DNA of 64,000 nucleotides from an uncultured Flavobacterium sp. (GTDB lineage: Bacteria; Bacteroidota; Bacteroidia; Flavobacteriales; Flavobacteriaceae). Made by a program: the position numbers and the translations under genes. The notes under the pieces were generated by a model that did no database searches, was not told the DNA's origin, and saw only the letters and a program-made list of their open reading frames with translations. Location of the stretch: assembly GCF_943913405.1 (NCBI RefSeq), contig NZ_CALTYA010000004.1:103393-167392 (forward strand). The letters run 5' to 3'. Shown in pieces: positions 52,349 through 61,614 of the stretch (positions are counted from its first letter, which is position 1; every line of letters begins with the position of its first letter).

Positions 52349-53691
52349 TATCCTTTCAAGTCAAATTTTTCCATTCTTCGATATAAAGAAGCTCGCGAAA
52401 GTCCGAGTTCATCTGCAGATTTGCTGATATTAAAATTATTTTTCTGCAAAACTTTTTCAATCGTAGATTTTTCAATTTCTGACAGCTGCAAATCGTCATT
52501 TCCATCGAAATTTGAAATAATATCCAAGTCCAAATCAGAAATTGTAATCTGGTTATTTTCACATAAAATCACGGCGCGCTCAATTCTGTTTTCCATTTCA
52601 CGAATGTTCCCGTTCCACGAATGTTTCCCGATTTGGTCTAAAGCTTCTTCTTCAAAAACAATTTCTGATCGGTCGTATTTCTCAATAATTTTCTCCAGTA
52701 AAAACTTCGCCAACGGCACAATATCTTCCTTTCTTTCTTTCAATGAAGGAAGGAGAATTTCCATTGTATTGATTCTATAATATAAATCCTCCCTGAAATT
52801 TTTGCTCGAAACTTCGTGTTTCAAGTCAATATTTGTTGCCGTAATAATTCGCACATCAAGTTGTCTTGGCTTCGCTTCACCTAATCTTGTAACCGATTTA
52901 TTCTGAATCACCTGCAACAATTTTGACTGCAAATGCAATGGCACATTTCCGATTTCATCTAGAAAAATAGTTCCATTATTAGCCAATTCAAATCTTCCTG
53001 GCGTATCATTTTTGGCATCGGTAAAAGCGCCTTTCGCATATCCGAAAAGTTCGCTTTCAAAAATATTATCGTTTAAAGAACCCAAATCTACATGAACAAA
53101 AGGCTGCTTATTTCGATTAGAATTTTCATGAATGTAATTTGCTAAAACAAATTTTCCTGTTCCGTTTTCTCCTAAAATCAAAACGTTGGCATCGGTTTTT
53201 GCTACTTTTTCAGCCAAAGAATAAGCTCTTTTTATGCTTGAAGAATTTCCTATAAAAACAGAAGCCGGTTTTGGCGTTTTTAAAACTTTCTTCTTCTCTT
53301 TCCTGCTTTCGTCAACTGCAGATTTTACGACAGAAAGCAATTTTTCATTGTCCCAAGGTTTTAAAATATAATCAAAAGCACCTGCTTTCAAACCTTCAAC
53401 AGCCGTCTCCACTTTGCCAAAAGCAGTCATTAAAATCACTATAGTTTCTGGCGAAAAAGTTTTTATTTCCTTCAAAAGATAAATTCCTTCACGTCCGTCT
53501 TCAAATCCAATTCTGTAATTCATATCTAAAAGAACCACGTCAATTTGGTTTTCAGAAAGCAGTTTTAGTATGTTTTTCGGATTATTCAGCGTGTAAATTG
53601 TCTCGAAATGTTTCTTTAAAAACATTTTAGAAGCAAGCAGAATGTCTTCTTGGTCATCAATAATTAAAATATGGGCGTGTGTTTTTTTCAT
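52348..53691 (-). CDS. Sigma-54-dependent response regulator (NtrC family)
   Basis: A 447-residue protein from the start at 53691; an ATG 42 bases upstream would encode both activator-site palindromes and is rejected. Receiver domain with Asp56 (VVLLDMNYRIG), AAA+ domain with Walker A GENGTGKF, the sigma-54 contact loop GAFTDA (usually GAFTGA), FLDEIG and RLGEAKPRQLDVRII, and a Fis-type HTH at the end (NISKSADELGLSRASLYRRM). It turns on sigma-54 promoters after phosphorylation by the kinase. The divergent adaptor-ABC operon is the likely target. Confidence 0.9.
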   Translation of the reverse strand: MKKTHAHILIIDDQEDILLASKMFLKKHFETIYTLNNPKNILKLLSENQIDVVLLDMNYRIGFEDGREGIYLLKEIKTFSPETIVILMTAFGKVETAVEGLKAGAFDYILKPWDNEKLLSVVKSAVDESRKEKKKVLKTPKPASVFIGNSSSIKRAYSLAEKVAKTDANVLILGENGTGKFVLANYIHENSNRNKQPFVHVDLGSLNDNIFESELFGYAKGAFTDAKNDTPGRFELANNGTIFLDEIGNVPLHLQSKLLQVIQNKSVTRLGEAKPRQLDVRIITATNIDLKHEVSSKNFREDLYYRINTMEILLPSLKERKEDIVPLAKFLLEKIIEKYDRSEIVFEEEALDQIGKHSWNGNIREMENRIERAVILCENNQITISDLDLDIISNFDGNDDLQLSEIEKSTIEKVLQKNNFNISKSADELGLSRASLYRRMEKFDLKG

Positions 53692-53695
53692 CGAC

Positions 53696-53732
53696 TGTTC
53701 ATTATCGGACAAAAAGTGTTCATTATCGGACA
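53696..53732. promoter_or_regulatory. Two activator sites for the sigma-54 regulator
   Basis: TGTTCATTATCGGACA occurs twice, at 53696-53711 and 53717-53732, exactly the same 16 bases. Each is an imperfect palindrome (TGTTC...GGACA). Centre spacing is 21 bp, two helical turns, so dimers would lie on the same face. They are about 65-100 bp upstream of the -24-like element. Confidence 0.65.
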
Positions 53733-53794
53733 CTTATGGATTTTATAAAAGTTTAAATATACTGAATTACAGCTTTTTATGGATTTTAAAATTG

Positions 53795-53809
53795 TGGCAC
53801 AAAATTGAT
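53795..53809 (+). promoter_or_regulatory. Possible sigma-54 promoter for the efflux operon
   Basis: TGGCAC-AAAA-TTGAT resembles TGGCAC-N5-TTGCA, with a spacer one base short and A in place of the -12 C. The adaptor start is 25 bases downstream. Support comes from the divergent sigma-54 regulator and the paired sites, not from the box alone. Confidence 0.45.
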
Positions 53810-53833
53810 ATATATACTTACAAACAAATTAAT

Positions 53834-55072
53834 ATGGACACTGTCGTTGCTCGTAAAAATAAAAAAAATAAATACCTGTTGGTTGCTTTGCCTCTCTTTT
53901 TATTGGTTGGCTATTTTGTATTTTCCTCACTGACCAAAAAGAGAAGTTTGGATGTAAAGAAAGGGGAAATCACGGTCAAAACCGTAGAAAATAATTATTT
54001 CGAAGATTTTATCGTTTTCCAAGCCAAAGTAGAACCTTTAAATTCAATGTTGCTTAACGTAATTGAAGGCGGTTCTATTCAAGAAATTTTCATTGAAAAC
54101 GGTGATTTTGTACAAAAAGGACAGCCTTTGGCAAGATTGTATAATCCTAATTCTGAATTGGGATATATGACTCAGGAAACGGCAATGATTGAGCAAATCA
54201 ACAATTTGAACAAAGCAAAATTAGATTTGAGGACTCAAGAATTGAATCTGGCGAAAGATTTGGTAGCAATTGAGCACGATTATCTGGATTCCAAAAGTCT
54301 TTATGATTTAAACGAAAAATTATACAAGGAAGAAATTATTTCTAAAAATGAATGGGAAAAAACGCAGGAGAATTTCAGGTTCCAGAAAGAGCGTAAAAAT
54401 ATAATCCAGCAGAGCATCCAAAAAGAAAAACAGGCGAATCAGATTCAGATTTCTCAAATCAGCCAGTCGCAGGTAATTATGCAGAAAAGTTTGGAGATTT
54501 TGAGATCCAACAAAAAGAATTTCTTGGTAACGGCACCTTTATCTGGAAGAATTTCTTCTTTCGAACCCGTTCTTGGAAAAAATTATGTCGCTGGCGAAAG
54601 CATCGGAAAAATCGATGTCATGAAAGGCTATAAATTAATGGCCGATGTTGATGAATTTTACTTGGAAAAAGTATCTGAAGGACAAAAAGGAGAAGTAGAA
54701 TATAAAGGACAAACTGTAAAAGTTGAAGTCACAAAGGTAATTCCTGAAGTAAAAAATGGTAGATTTCAAGTAGAATTAAATTTTACGGAAGCCAAAGAAT
54801 TAGATTTGAGACAAGGCTTGAGTTTTGGAGTACGACTTTTACTTTCTGAAAAAACAAAAACAACGGTACTTTCAAAAGGTTCTTTCAACCAAGATACCGC
54901 CGGCGAATGGATTTTTGTAGTCGAAGGTGATAAAGCTGTAAGAAGAAATATTAAATTAGGGCGAGAAAATCCTTTGTATTATGAAATCCTTGAAGGCTTA
55001 AAAGATGGCGAAAAAGTCATTACCTCATCTTATAAAGATTATAAAAATATAGAAGTTTTAAATTTAAAATAA
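53834..55072 (+). CDS. Periplasmic adaptor (HlyD/MacA type) of an ABC exporter
   Basis: A 412-residue protein; the start MDTVVARKNKKNKY puts a membrane anchor at about 13-31 (YLLVALPLFLLVGYFVF). A longer open frame back to 53642 would run through the control region. Lipoyl-type half-motifs flank a coiled coil (about 115-215): EGGSIQEIFIENGDFVQKG before and LVTAPLSGRISSFEPVLGKNY after. A beta-barrel domain and a C-terminal strand domain end in EGLKDGEKVITSSYKDY. It bridges the inner-membrane ABC part and an outer-membrane channel, which is not encoded here. Confidence 0.88.
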   Translation: MDTVVARKNKKNKYLLVALPLFLLVGYFVFSSLTKKRSLDVKKGEITVKTVENNYFEDFIVFQAKVEPLNSMLLNVIEGGSIQEIFIENGDFVQKGQPLARLYNPNSELGYMTQETAMIEQINNLNKAKLDLRTQELNLAKDLVAIEHDYLDSKSLYDLNEKLYKEEIISKNEWEKTQENFRFQKERKNIIQQSIQKEKQANQIQISQISQSQVIMQKSLEILRSNKKNFLVTAPLSGRISSFEPVLGKNYVAGESIGKIDVMKGYKLMADVDEFYLEKVSEGQKGEVEYKGQTVKVEVTKVIPEVKNGRFQVELNFTEAKELDLRQGLSFGVRLLLSEKTKTTVLSKGSFNQDTAGEWIFVVEGDKAVRRNIKLGRENPLYYEILEGLKDGEKVITSSYKDYKNIEVLNLK

Positions 55073-55137
55073 GCGGTTTCAATCATCAATCAAATCAAAA
55101 TCATCAATCAAAAAAATAATTTCAAAATCAAAGAACC

Positions 55138-55839
55138 ATGATCAAAATTCAAAATCTTTCAAAAGTTTTCAGAACAGAAGAAGTAGAAACTAAAGCGTTG
55201 AACGAAATTTCTCTTGAAATTAAGCAAGGCGAATTTGTAACTATAATGGGCGCTTCTGGTTGCGGAAAATCAACTTTATTAAACATTGTCGGACTTTTAG
55301 ACAGCGCCTCATCAGGAAGCTACAAACTTTTAAATCAAGAAATCAACAATTTAAAAGAAGCAGAAAAATCTAAAATCAGAAAGCAAAATATCGGATTTGT
55401 TTTCCAAAATTTCAACCTCATCGACGAACTTTCAGTGTATGACAATATCGAATTGCCTTTGATTTATAACAATGTGAGCGCATCCGAAAGAAAAAATAAA
55501 GTAGAAGCAATTGCAGAACGTTTGCAAATTTCACACCGACTGAAGCATTTTCCGCAACAGCTTTCTGGCGGTCAGCAACAGAGAGTTGCCGTGGCGAGAG
55601 CTTTAATTAATGATCCCAAAATCATTCTTGCCGATGAGCCGACAGGAAATCTGGACAGTAAAAACGGCAATGAAGTAATGGAACTTTTAACCGATTTGCA
55701 TGCCAACGGAGCTACGATTTTAATGGTAACGCACTCTGATTATGACGCTTCTTTCTCACAAAAAACAATTTTCATGAAAGACGGAATGGTACTTTCTGAA
55801 AAAGCAAACAGCCGAAATGTGGATGCTTTTATCCAATAA
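55138..55839 (+). CDS. ABC transporter ATPase (MacB/LolD type)
   Basis: A 233-residue ATPase: Walker A GASGCGKST at 38-46, Q-loop Gln90, signature LSGGQQQR from 142, Walker B ILADEPTGNLDS from 163, H-loop VTHS. The EPTGNLDS form is typical of MacB/LolD mechanotransmission ATPases. It probably serves all three permeases encoded downstream, since no other ATPase gene is present. The 65-bp leader has CAATCAAATCA-type repeats. Confidence 0.93.
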   Translation: MIKIQNLSKVFRTEEVETKALNEISLEIKQGEFVTIMGASGCGKSTLLNIVGLLDSASSGSYKLLNQEINNLKEAEKSKIRKQNIGFVFQNFNLIDELSVYDNIELPLIYNNVSASERKNKVEAIAERLQISHRLKHFPQQLSGGQQQRVAVARALINDPKIILADEPTGNLDSKNGNEVMELLTDLHANGATILMVTHSDYDASFSQKTIFMKDGMVLSEKANSRNVDAFIQ

Positions 55840-55875
55840 TTCATAAATCTAAACAACAACTTAAAACTTAATAAT

Positions 55876-56646
55876 ATGGTACGAATAGTTTCCCTTTTAG
55901 CCTTTTTATTGTTTTCAATAGTGGCTAGCGCACAAGTTTCTGAAAACAGAACTGTTGGTGATTTTTCAAAATTGAGAGTAGCTTCTGGAATTGAACTGAC
56001 TTTCACGCAAGGCCCGGCCGGACCAATAAAAGTTGAAGCCGACGACAATGAAAAACTGCAAGACCTCATCACAAAAGTTTCAGGAAATACTTTGGAAGTG
56101 TATATAGATTCAAAAACTTACAGCAGCCGAGATAAAAAAGACAAGAAAAGATACAGCCATAAAGTCATGAGAGTTTGGGTTTCAAGTCCGTCTGTCAATG
56201 AATTCAAGGCTAGTTCTTCAAGTTCGCTTACTTTTAAAAACGGCATCGATGTGAAAGAAGCTACGATTGATGTTTCTTCAAGCGCAAGCGTTTACGGCAA
56301 CGTGAAAGCTGAAAATATTTACATTGAAACTTCTTCAAGCAGCAAAATTGAAAGTACCATTACCGCTAAAAAACTATCTGTAAAATCAAGCAGTTCAAGT
56401 GATGCTATTTTAGCTGGAGAAGCAGAAAATGTTGATATCAGAACAAGCAGTTCTTCTGATGTAAATGCAAAAAAATTAACCTGCAAAACGGCTACAATTG
56501 AATCTAGTTCTTCGTCAGGCGCAAGCATAAATGTGACAGAAGCTTTATACGCAAAAGCATCATCAAGCGCTTCGATTTCTTACTCTGGAAATCCTGCAAA
56601 AGTAGAATCTGAGAAAAGTTCTTCGGGTTCAGTAAGCAAAAAATAG
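55876..56646 (+). CDS. Head-GIN (DUF2807) beta-helix protein with serine ladder
   Basis: A 256-residue exported protein (signal ending ASAQ). The DUF2807 head-GIN domain spans residues 25-240: DFSKLRVASGIELTFTQG at its start and eight Ser clusters beginning near residues 113, 134, 153, 171, 191, 210, 229 and 248, about 19 residues apart, as expected for stacked coils of a beta-helix. Function of the family is unknown; it may be an envelope adhesin or scaffold. It is between the ATPase and permease genes, 36 bp from each, so it is probably part of the transporter. Confidence 0.85.
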   Translation: MVRIVSLLAFLLFSIVASAQVSENRTVGDFSKLRVASGIELTFTQGPAGPIKVEADDNEKLQDLITKVSGNTLEVYIDSKTYSSRDKKDKKRYSHKVMRVWVSSPSVNEFKASSSSSLTFKNGIDVKEATIDVSSSASVYGNVKAENIYIETSSSSKIESTITAKKLSVKSSSSSDAILAGEAENVDIRTSSSSDVNAKKLTCKTATIESSSSSGASINVTEALYAKASSSASISYSGNPAKVESEKSSSGSVSKK

Positions 56647-56683
56647 GTCTCATCAGCCTTTCAATCATCATCAAAAAACGAAC

Positions 56684-59107
56684 ATGCTACACAACTGGTT
56701 AAAAATATATCTCCATCAAATCAAGAAGAACAAGTTCTTTACCGCCCTGAATATCTTAGGGTTGAGTATCGGAATTGCGGGTTTGATATTTTCCATCTTA
56801 TATTGGAATGACGAACATTCTTATAACGAATGGAATCCTGAAAAAGACAGCGTTTTTCAGGTTGTTAACGACCAGCCAAGATCAGGTTTCTTGGCTTATA
56901 ACGTAATGCCTCTTGGAGCGCAATTAAAACGAATCTCACCCGAAGTAGAAGATTACTGCAATTTTAATCCAAGCTATAACGGAGCGCTTATCGAATACAA
57001 AGGCAAAAAAGAATTGGTCAGAAAGATTTTAAAATCTGAAGGGAATTTTTTCTCCTTTTTTCCTTTCCAATTTACAAAAGGAAGTGCAAAAACTGCGCTT
57101 AAAGAAAAAAATAATGTTGCCATTTCAGAAGAAACAGCACAGCTTTTATTTGGAAATAATGAAGCTCTCGGACAATCACTGAAAGTCGGCGAGATGAATT
57201 GTGTTGTCGGCGGCGTTTATAAAATCACCGGAAAATCATCTGTTGCTCCTGCAGTTGTAATCAGAGAAGAATTCGAAGAAAACATCAAAAAAAATGCAGA
57301 CAACTGGGGAAGCCATACCATCTATTTAGTAGTAAAATTAAAAAATCCAGAGGCAAAAGCAATTGTTGAAAAGCAAATCAATCAGATTTATATAGAAAAA
57401 CAAGCTAAAAAAATTGCCAAAGAAAAAGGAATTTCAACAGAATCTTACATCAAAAATTTCGGCTTGGACGTGCCTTATCTTGAGTCTTTGAAAACGACAA
57501 GATTACATTCAAGTGTTCAAAATGGTTATCCTGAAGGAAGCGGAAATTATCAATTATTGCTGATTATGCTCGGTTTATCTGTTCTAATATTGGTGCTTTC
57601 TATCGTAAATTATATAAATCTGGCTACGGCAAATGCTATTAGACGTGCCAAAGAAGTGGGTGTCCGCAAAATCATCGGAGCGTCAAAATCTCAGATTGTC
57701 GCACAATTTATTTTTGAAACGGTGATTACTAGTGCTTTTTCAGTGCTTTTTGCTTTGGTAATTGTAGAACTTCTTTTGCCTTATTACAATAATTTCTTGG
57801 GCAAGGAATTGATCATGAACGGCAGCCAGTTTTACATCCAATTAATTATCGTTTTTATAATTACGGTTCTTTTTGCCGGAATTTTCCCTGCCATTTACAT
57901 CTCTAATTTTGAAGCTTTAAAAGTTTTGAAAGGGAATTTTGGGAGAAGCAAAAAAGGAATCTGGCTGAGAAACGGAATGCTTATTCTCCAATTCGCCATC
58001 GCTTCATTTTTCATCACTGGATCCTATATCGTTTTTCAGCAAGTAGATCACATGACCAGCAAAGACTTAGGTTTCAAAGGAAATCAAGTAGTAGACATTA
58101 GTTTTAACGAAATAAAAAAACCAAGCGATTTTGAAATGATTCGCAATGAATTATTAAAAATAAAAGGCGTTCAAGACGTTTCTGCCGGTAATTTTTCTTT
58201 TGGCTATGGTGGCTATTTCACAACGGTTTTTGATTATCAAGACAAAGACGTCGAAGTTGAAAACATGTCAATGGAATTTGGCCTACTAGATTTAATGAAC
58301 ATCAAAATAGCAGAAGGAAGAAAATTATCAAAAGAATATGCTTCAGACACGATAAATTCGGTACTGATCAACAAAGCGACAGCCAAGATGATGAACGAAA
58401 AAAATCCGATTGGGAAAGAATTTAATTTTAAGGATGACGGCGAAAATCCAGGAATCAGAAGATTAAAAATCGTGGGAGTTGTTGAAGATTTTAATGTTTA
58501 TGGTCCGCAGAAAGAAATTCCGCCAATGCTTTTCTATCACTTGAAAACGATTTCTGAAAGCAGTTTCTTGAGCAGATTGTATATCAAAATTTCTCCTGAA
58601 AATATGGAAGAGACCATGGCTTCTATTGAAAAATTTTGGACGACTAAAATTGATACAAAATATCCTTTTGCCTATGATTTTGTAGACAAAAATTTCGCTC
58701 GAACTTATGAAAGCTATGTTTACCAAAGAAATTTATTTTCCTTGCTGAATATCGTGGTCATCTTAATCGCTCTTTTCGGATTATTCGCACTTGCTTCTTA
58801 TTCTATCCAAACGCGGATGAAGGAAATCGCCATCAGAAAAACGTTGGGAGCCGAAACAAAAATGTTGCTTTCAACGCTCACAAAACAATATGTGCTGTAT
58901 TGCATAATTGGGTTTCTAATCGCGCTTTTTCCAGTGTATCTGCTATTGGAAAAATGGCTGGAAAATTTTGCTTATCGAATCGAAATTTCACTTCTGCCCT
59001 TTGTCATCGGGTTTTTCAGCCTAATGATTCTTACGCTGCTGATTGTTCTTTCAAAAGCATATCAAGCGACAAAAGTAGATGTTTTGAAATATTTGAAATA
59101 CGAATAA
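56684..59107 (+). CDS. MacB/FtsX-type ABC permease, first of three
   Basis: An 807-residue permease with two FtsX halves. A membrane helix at about 21-41 is followed by a large periplasmic domain, three helices at about 288-400, a middle helix near 430, a second periplasmic domain and three helices at about 680-795. Signatures: NILGLSIGIAGLIFSILYWND, RAKEVGVRKIIGASKSQIV (coupling helix) and REIAIRKTLGAETK-type segment near 720. Such proteins do not move substrate through the membrane but transmit ATP-driven motion to the periplasm. Closely related to the next two genes. Confidence 0.9.
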   Translation: MLHNWLKIYLHQIKKNKFFTALNILGLSIGIAGLIFSILYWNDEHSYNEWNPEKDSVFQVVNDQPRSGFLAYNVMPLGAQLKRISPEVEDYCNFNPSYNGALIEYKGKKELVRKILKSEGNFFSFFPFQFTKGSAKTALKEKNNVAISEETAQLLFGNNEALGQSLKVGEMNCVVGGVYKITGKSSVAPAVVIREEFEENIKKNADNWGSHTIYLVVKLKNPEAKAIVEKQINQIYIEKQAKKIAKEKGISTESYIKNFGLDVPYLESLKTTRLHSSVQNGYPEGSGNYQLLLIMLGLSVLILVLSIVNYINLATANAIRRAKEVGVRKIIGASKSQIVAQFIFETVITSAFSVLFALVIVELLLPYYNNFLGKELIMNGSQFYIQLIIVFIITVLFAGIFPAIYISNFEALKVLKGNFGRSKKGIWLRNGMLILQFAIASFFITGSYIVFQQVDHMTSKDLGFKGNQVVDISFNEIKKPSDFEMIRNELLKIKGVQDVSAGNFSFGYGGYFTTVFDYQDKDVEVENMSMEFGLLDLMNIKIAEGRKLSKEYASDTINSVLINKATAKMMNEKNPIGKEFNFKDDGENPGIRRLKIVGVVEDFNVYGPQKEIPPMLFYHLKTISESSFLSRLYIKISPENMEETMASIEKFWTTKIDTKYPFAYDFVDKNFARTYESYVYQRNLFSLLNIVVILIALFGLFALASYSIQTRMKEIAIRKTLGAETKMLLSTLTKQYVLYCIIGFLIALFPVYLLLEKWLENFAYRIEISLLPFVIGFFSLMILTLLIVLSKAYQATKVDVLKYLKYE

Positions 59108-59149
59108 ATCAATTTCAGTGACAATTTTTAATTCCAAAAAATTATTATC

Positions 59150-61567
59150 ATGCTAAAAAACTGGCTAAAAATATATTTGCACCAACTTAAGAACAACAAA
59201 TTCTTCACGGCTTTAAACGTTTTAGGGCTGAGTATCGGAATTTCTGGTCTAATTTTCTCCATCTTATATTGGAACGAGGAAAATTCATATAATGATTGGA
59301 ATCCTGAAAAGGAAAAAGTCTATCAAGTGCAGACGGATATTGGCGACGGCATGATTTGGAACACGAATGTAGCGCCACTGGAATATCATCTGAAAACTTT
59401 CCCTGAGTTGGAAAACTACTGCTATTTCAAGAATTTCTACCAAAAAGACATCATCGAATACAAAGGAAAAAAAGAAATGGTGGACGGCATCATTAACAGC
59501 CAAAAGTCATTTTTCTCTTTCTTCCCATTTGAATTTACAAGAGGGAATCGGGCAACGGCTTTGCCTGACGACGGTTCGATCGCTATTTCTGAAAAAACGG
59601 CACAGCAATTATTTGGCAACGAAGAGCCGCTTGGGAAACAAGTGCTTTATTCAGGAAAGAATCTAGTAGTAAGAGGCGTTTACAAAAACGATAAAAAATC
59701 ATCAATTGCGCCGGAAGCAGTTGTAAACGCTATAGACAAAGACCTTTTAAACAATAAAGACCAATGGGGAAATTTCAGTTATGGATTGCTTGTAAAACTG
59801 AAAAAACCTCAAGACACAACATTGGTAAAGAAAAAAATAGACAAGACTTTTTATGAAGAAGCCTTAGTAAAATGGGCCAAGGAAGAAGGCATCTCGCCAC
59901 AGGAGTTCATTAAAAAGAGAGGCCAAAACAAAACCATTTTAAGCCAATTAAAAACAGCTCGTCTGCATTCGCCAAGCAGTGGATTTCCTGAAGGCGCCGG
60001 AAATTATCAGTTCTTGCTGATCATGATCGGATTATCTGTCTTGATTTTAATCCTTTCAATCACAAACTATGTAAACCTGGCAACGGCCAATGCGATAAAA
60101 CGTGCCAAAGAAGTTGGCGTTCGAAAAATTATTGGCGCTTCAAAAGGCAATATTATCAAGCAATTTTTATTCGAAACGATTATCACTTCTTCTTTTGCCA
60201 TATTGCTGGCGCTTGTCATCGTGGAATTGTCTTTGCCTTATTACAATGAATTCTTGAAAAAAGAATTAATCATTTACGGAAGCCAATTTTACCTGCAATT
60301 GATTTTAATTTTTATCGTAGTCATTGCAACCGCAGGAATTTTTCCGGCAGTTTATGTCGCCAATTTTGAAACTTTAAAAGTCTTGAAGGGAAATTTTGGA
60401 AGAAGCAAAAACGGCGTCTGGCTTCGAAACGGAATGCTGATTTTGCAATTCGCAATTGCTTCTTTTTTCATCATCGGATCTTACATCGTTTATGAGCAAG
60501 TGAAATATATGAGCTCTAAAGACCTAGGTTTTAAAGGCGATCAGGTGATTGATGTTACTTACAGAAGAACTGACAGCGAAGATGATCCGAAGGTAATTTA
60601 TAACAAATATTATACGATTCAGCACGAATTGATGAAAATCAAAGGCGTAGAAAATGTAGCGACTGGTGCGTTTTCATTCGGAAATAGTTCTAGCTCTTCT
60701 TCAAATTTCAGCTATAAAAGCACCAATGTGCAAAGCCAAAATATGCCTGTGGATTTTGAAATGCTCGACATGATGGAAATCAAGATTGTTCAAGGCCGAA
60801 ATTTCTCTCCAAATCTGGCTTCTGACACAATCAGTTCGGTTTTATTAAATGAAACTGCCGTGAGAATGATCAATGAAAAAAATCCGATTGGCAAAGAAAT
60901 TACGTGGAATGATAAAAAGCTGAAGATTGTGGGCATCGTAAAAGATTTCCATTTGTATGGCTTGCAGGCTGAAATTCCGCCGATGACTTTTTTCCATTTT
61001 AAAACCGTGGATTGGATGGCTTACAATATCGACCGAATTCATCTTAAAATTGCCCCAGAAAACATGGAGGAAACGATTGCAAACATTGAGAAATTTTGGA
61101 CTGCAAATGTAGATTCGAAATATCCGTTTGAGTATAATTTCGTCGACAAAAACTTTGCGAGAACGTATCAATCTTTTGTCAACCAAAGAAATTTATTTGC
61201 GCTTTTAAACGGAATCGTAATATTGATCGCCCTTTTCGGATTATTTGCATTGGCTTCTTACACGATCCAAAGGCGAATGAAAGAAATTGCCATCAGAAAA
61301 ACTCTAGGTGCCGAAACCAAAACACTGCTCAAGGAATTATCAAAGCAATATCTCATTTTCTGCATCATCGGCTTTTTTATCGCGCTTTTCCCAGCCTATT
61401 ATTTATTGAACAAATGGCTTGAAAACTTTGCTTTCCGAATTGACATTACCATTCTTCCATTCATCATCGGATTTTTTGCCTTGCTGATTTTAACGCTTGT
61501 CGTCGTGCTTTCAAGGGCTTATCAGGCGACAAGGGCAAATGTTTTAAAATATCTGAAATACGAATAA
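59150..61567 (+). CDS. MacB/FtsX-type ABC permease, second of three
   Basis: An 805-residue paralog of its neighbours with the same layout. It keeps LKIYLHQLKNNKFFTALNVL, RAKEVGVRKIIGASKGNII and MKEIAIRKTLGAETKTLL. The periplasmic domains are the most diverged: residues 60-280 and 465-640 carry a Ser-rich loop FSFGNSSSSSSNFSYKS not found in the first copy. Intergenic spacers before copies two and three both contain AATAAATCAAT and a short leader, fitting tandem duplication. Confidence 0.9.
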   Translation: MLKNWLKIYLHQLKNNKFFTALNVLGLSIGISGLIFSILYWNEENSYNDWNPEKEKVYQVQTDIGDGMIWNTNVAPLEYHLKTFPELENYCYFKNFYQKDIIEYKGKKEMVDGIINSQKSFFSFFPFEFTRGNRATALPDDGSIAISEKTAQQLFGNEEPLGKQVLYSGKNLVVRGVYKNDKKSSIAPEAVVNAIDKDLLNNKDQWGNFSYGLLVKLKKPQDTTLVKKKIDKTFYEEALVKWAKEEGISPQEFIKKRGQNKTILSQLKTARLHSPSSGFPEGAGNYQFLLIMIGLSVLILILSITNYVNLATANAIKRAKEVGVRKIIGASKGNIIKQFLFETIITSSFAILLALVIVELSLPYYNEFLKKELIIYGSQFYLQLILIFIVVIATAGIFPAVYVANFETLKVLKGNFGRSKNGVWLRNGMLILQFAIASFFIIGSYIVYEQVKYMSSKDLGFKGDQVIDVTYRRTDSEDDPKVIYNKYYTIQHELMKIKGVENVATGAFSFGNSSSSSSNFSYKSTNVQSQNMPVDFEMLDMMEIKIVQGRNFSPNLASDTISSVLLNETAVRMINEKNPIGKEITWNDKKLKIVGIVKDFHLYGLQAEIPPMTFFHFKTVDWMAYNIDRIHLKIAPENMEETIANIEKFWTANVDSKYPFEYNFVDKNFARTYQSFVNQRNLFALLNGIVILIALFGLFALASYTIQRRMKEIAIRKTLGAETKTLLKELSKQYLIFCIIGFFIALFPAYYLLNKWLENFAFRIDITILPFIIGFFALLILTLVVVLSRAYQATRANVLKYLKYE

Positions 61568-61614
61568 ATCAATGCCAATTTCAAATATAAATTTCAATAC
61601 AAAAAAATAAAACC

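Noticed and set aside
53692..53733. Upstream start of the sigma-54 regulator
   Set aside because: The extra 14 residues only translate the repeated TGTTCATTATCGGACA sites; the ATG at 53691 starts a normal receiver domain.
53642..53833. N-terminal extension of the adaptor protein by 64 codons
   Set aside because: It would read through the two activator sites and the promoter-like box and place the membrane anchor far inside. The ATG at 53834 gives a normal anchor.
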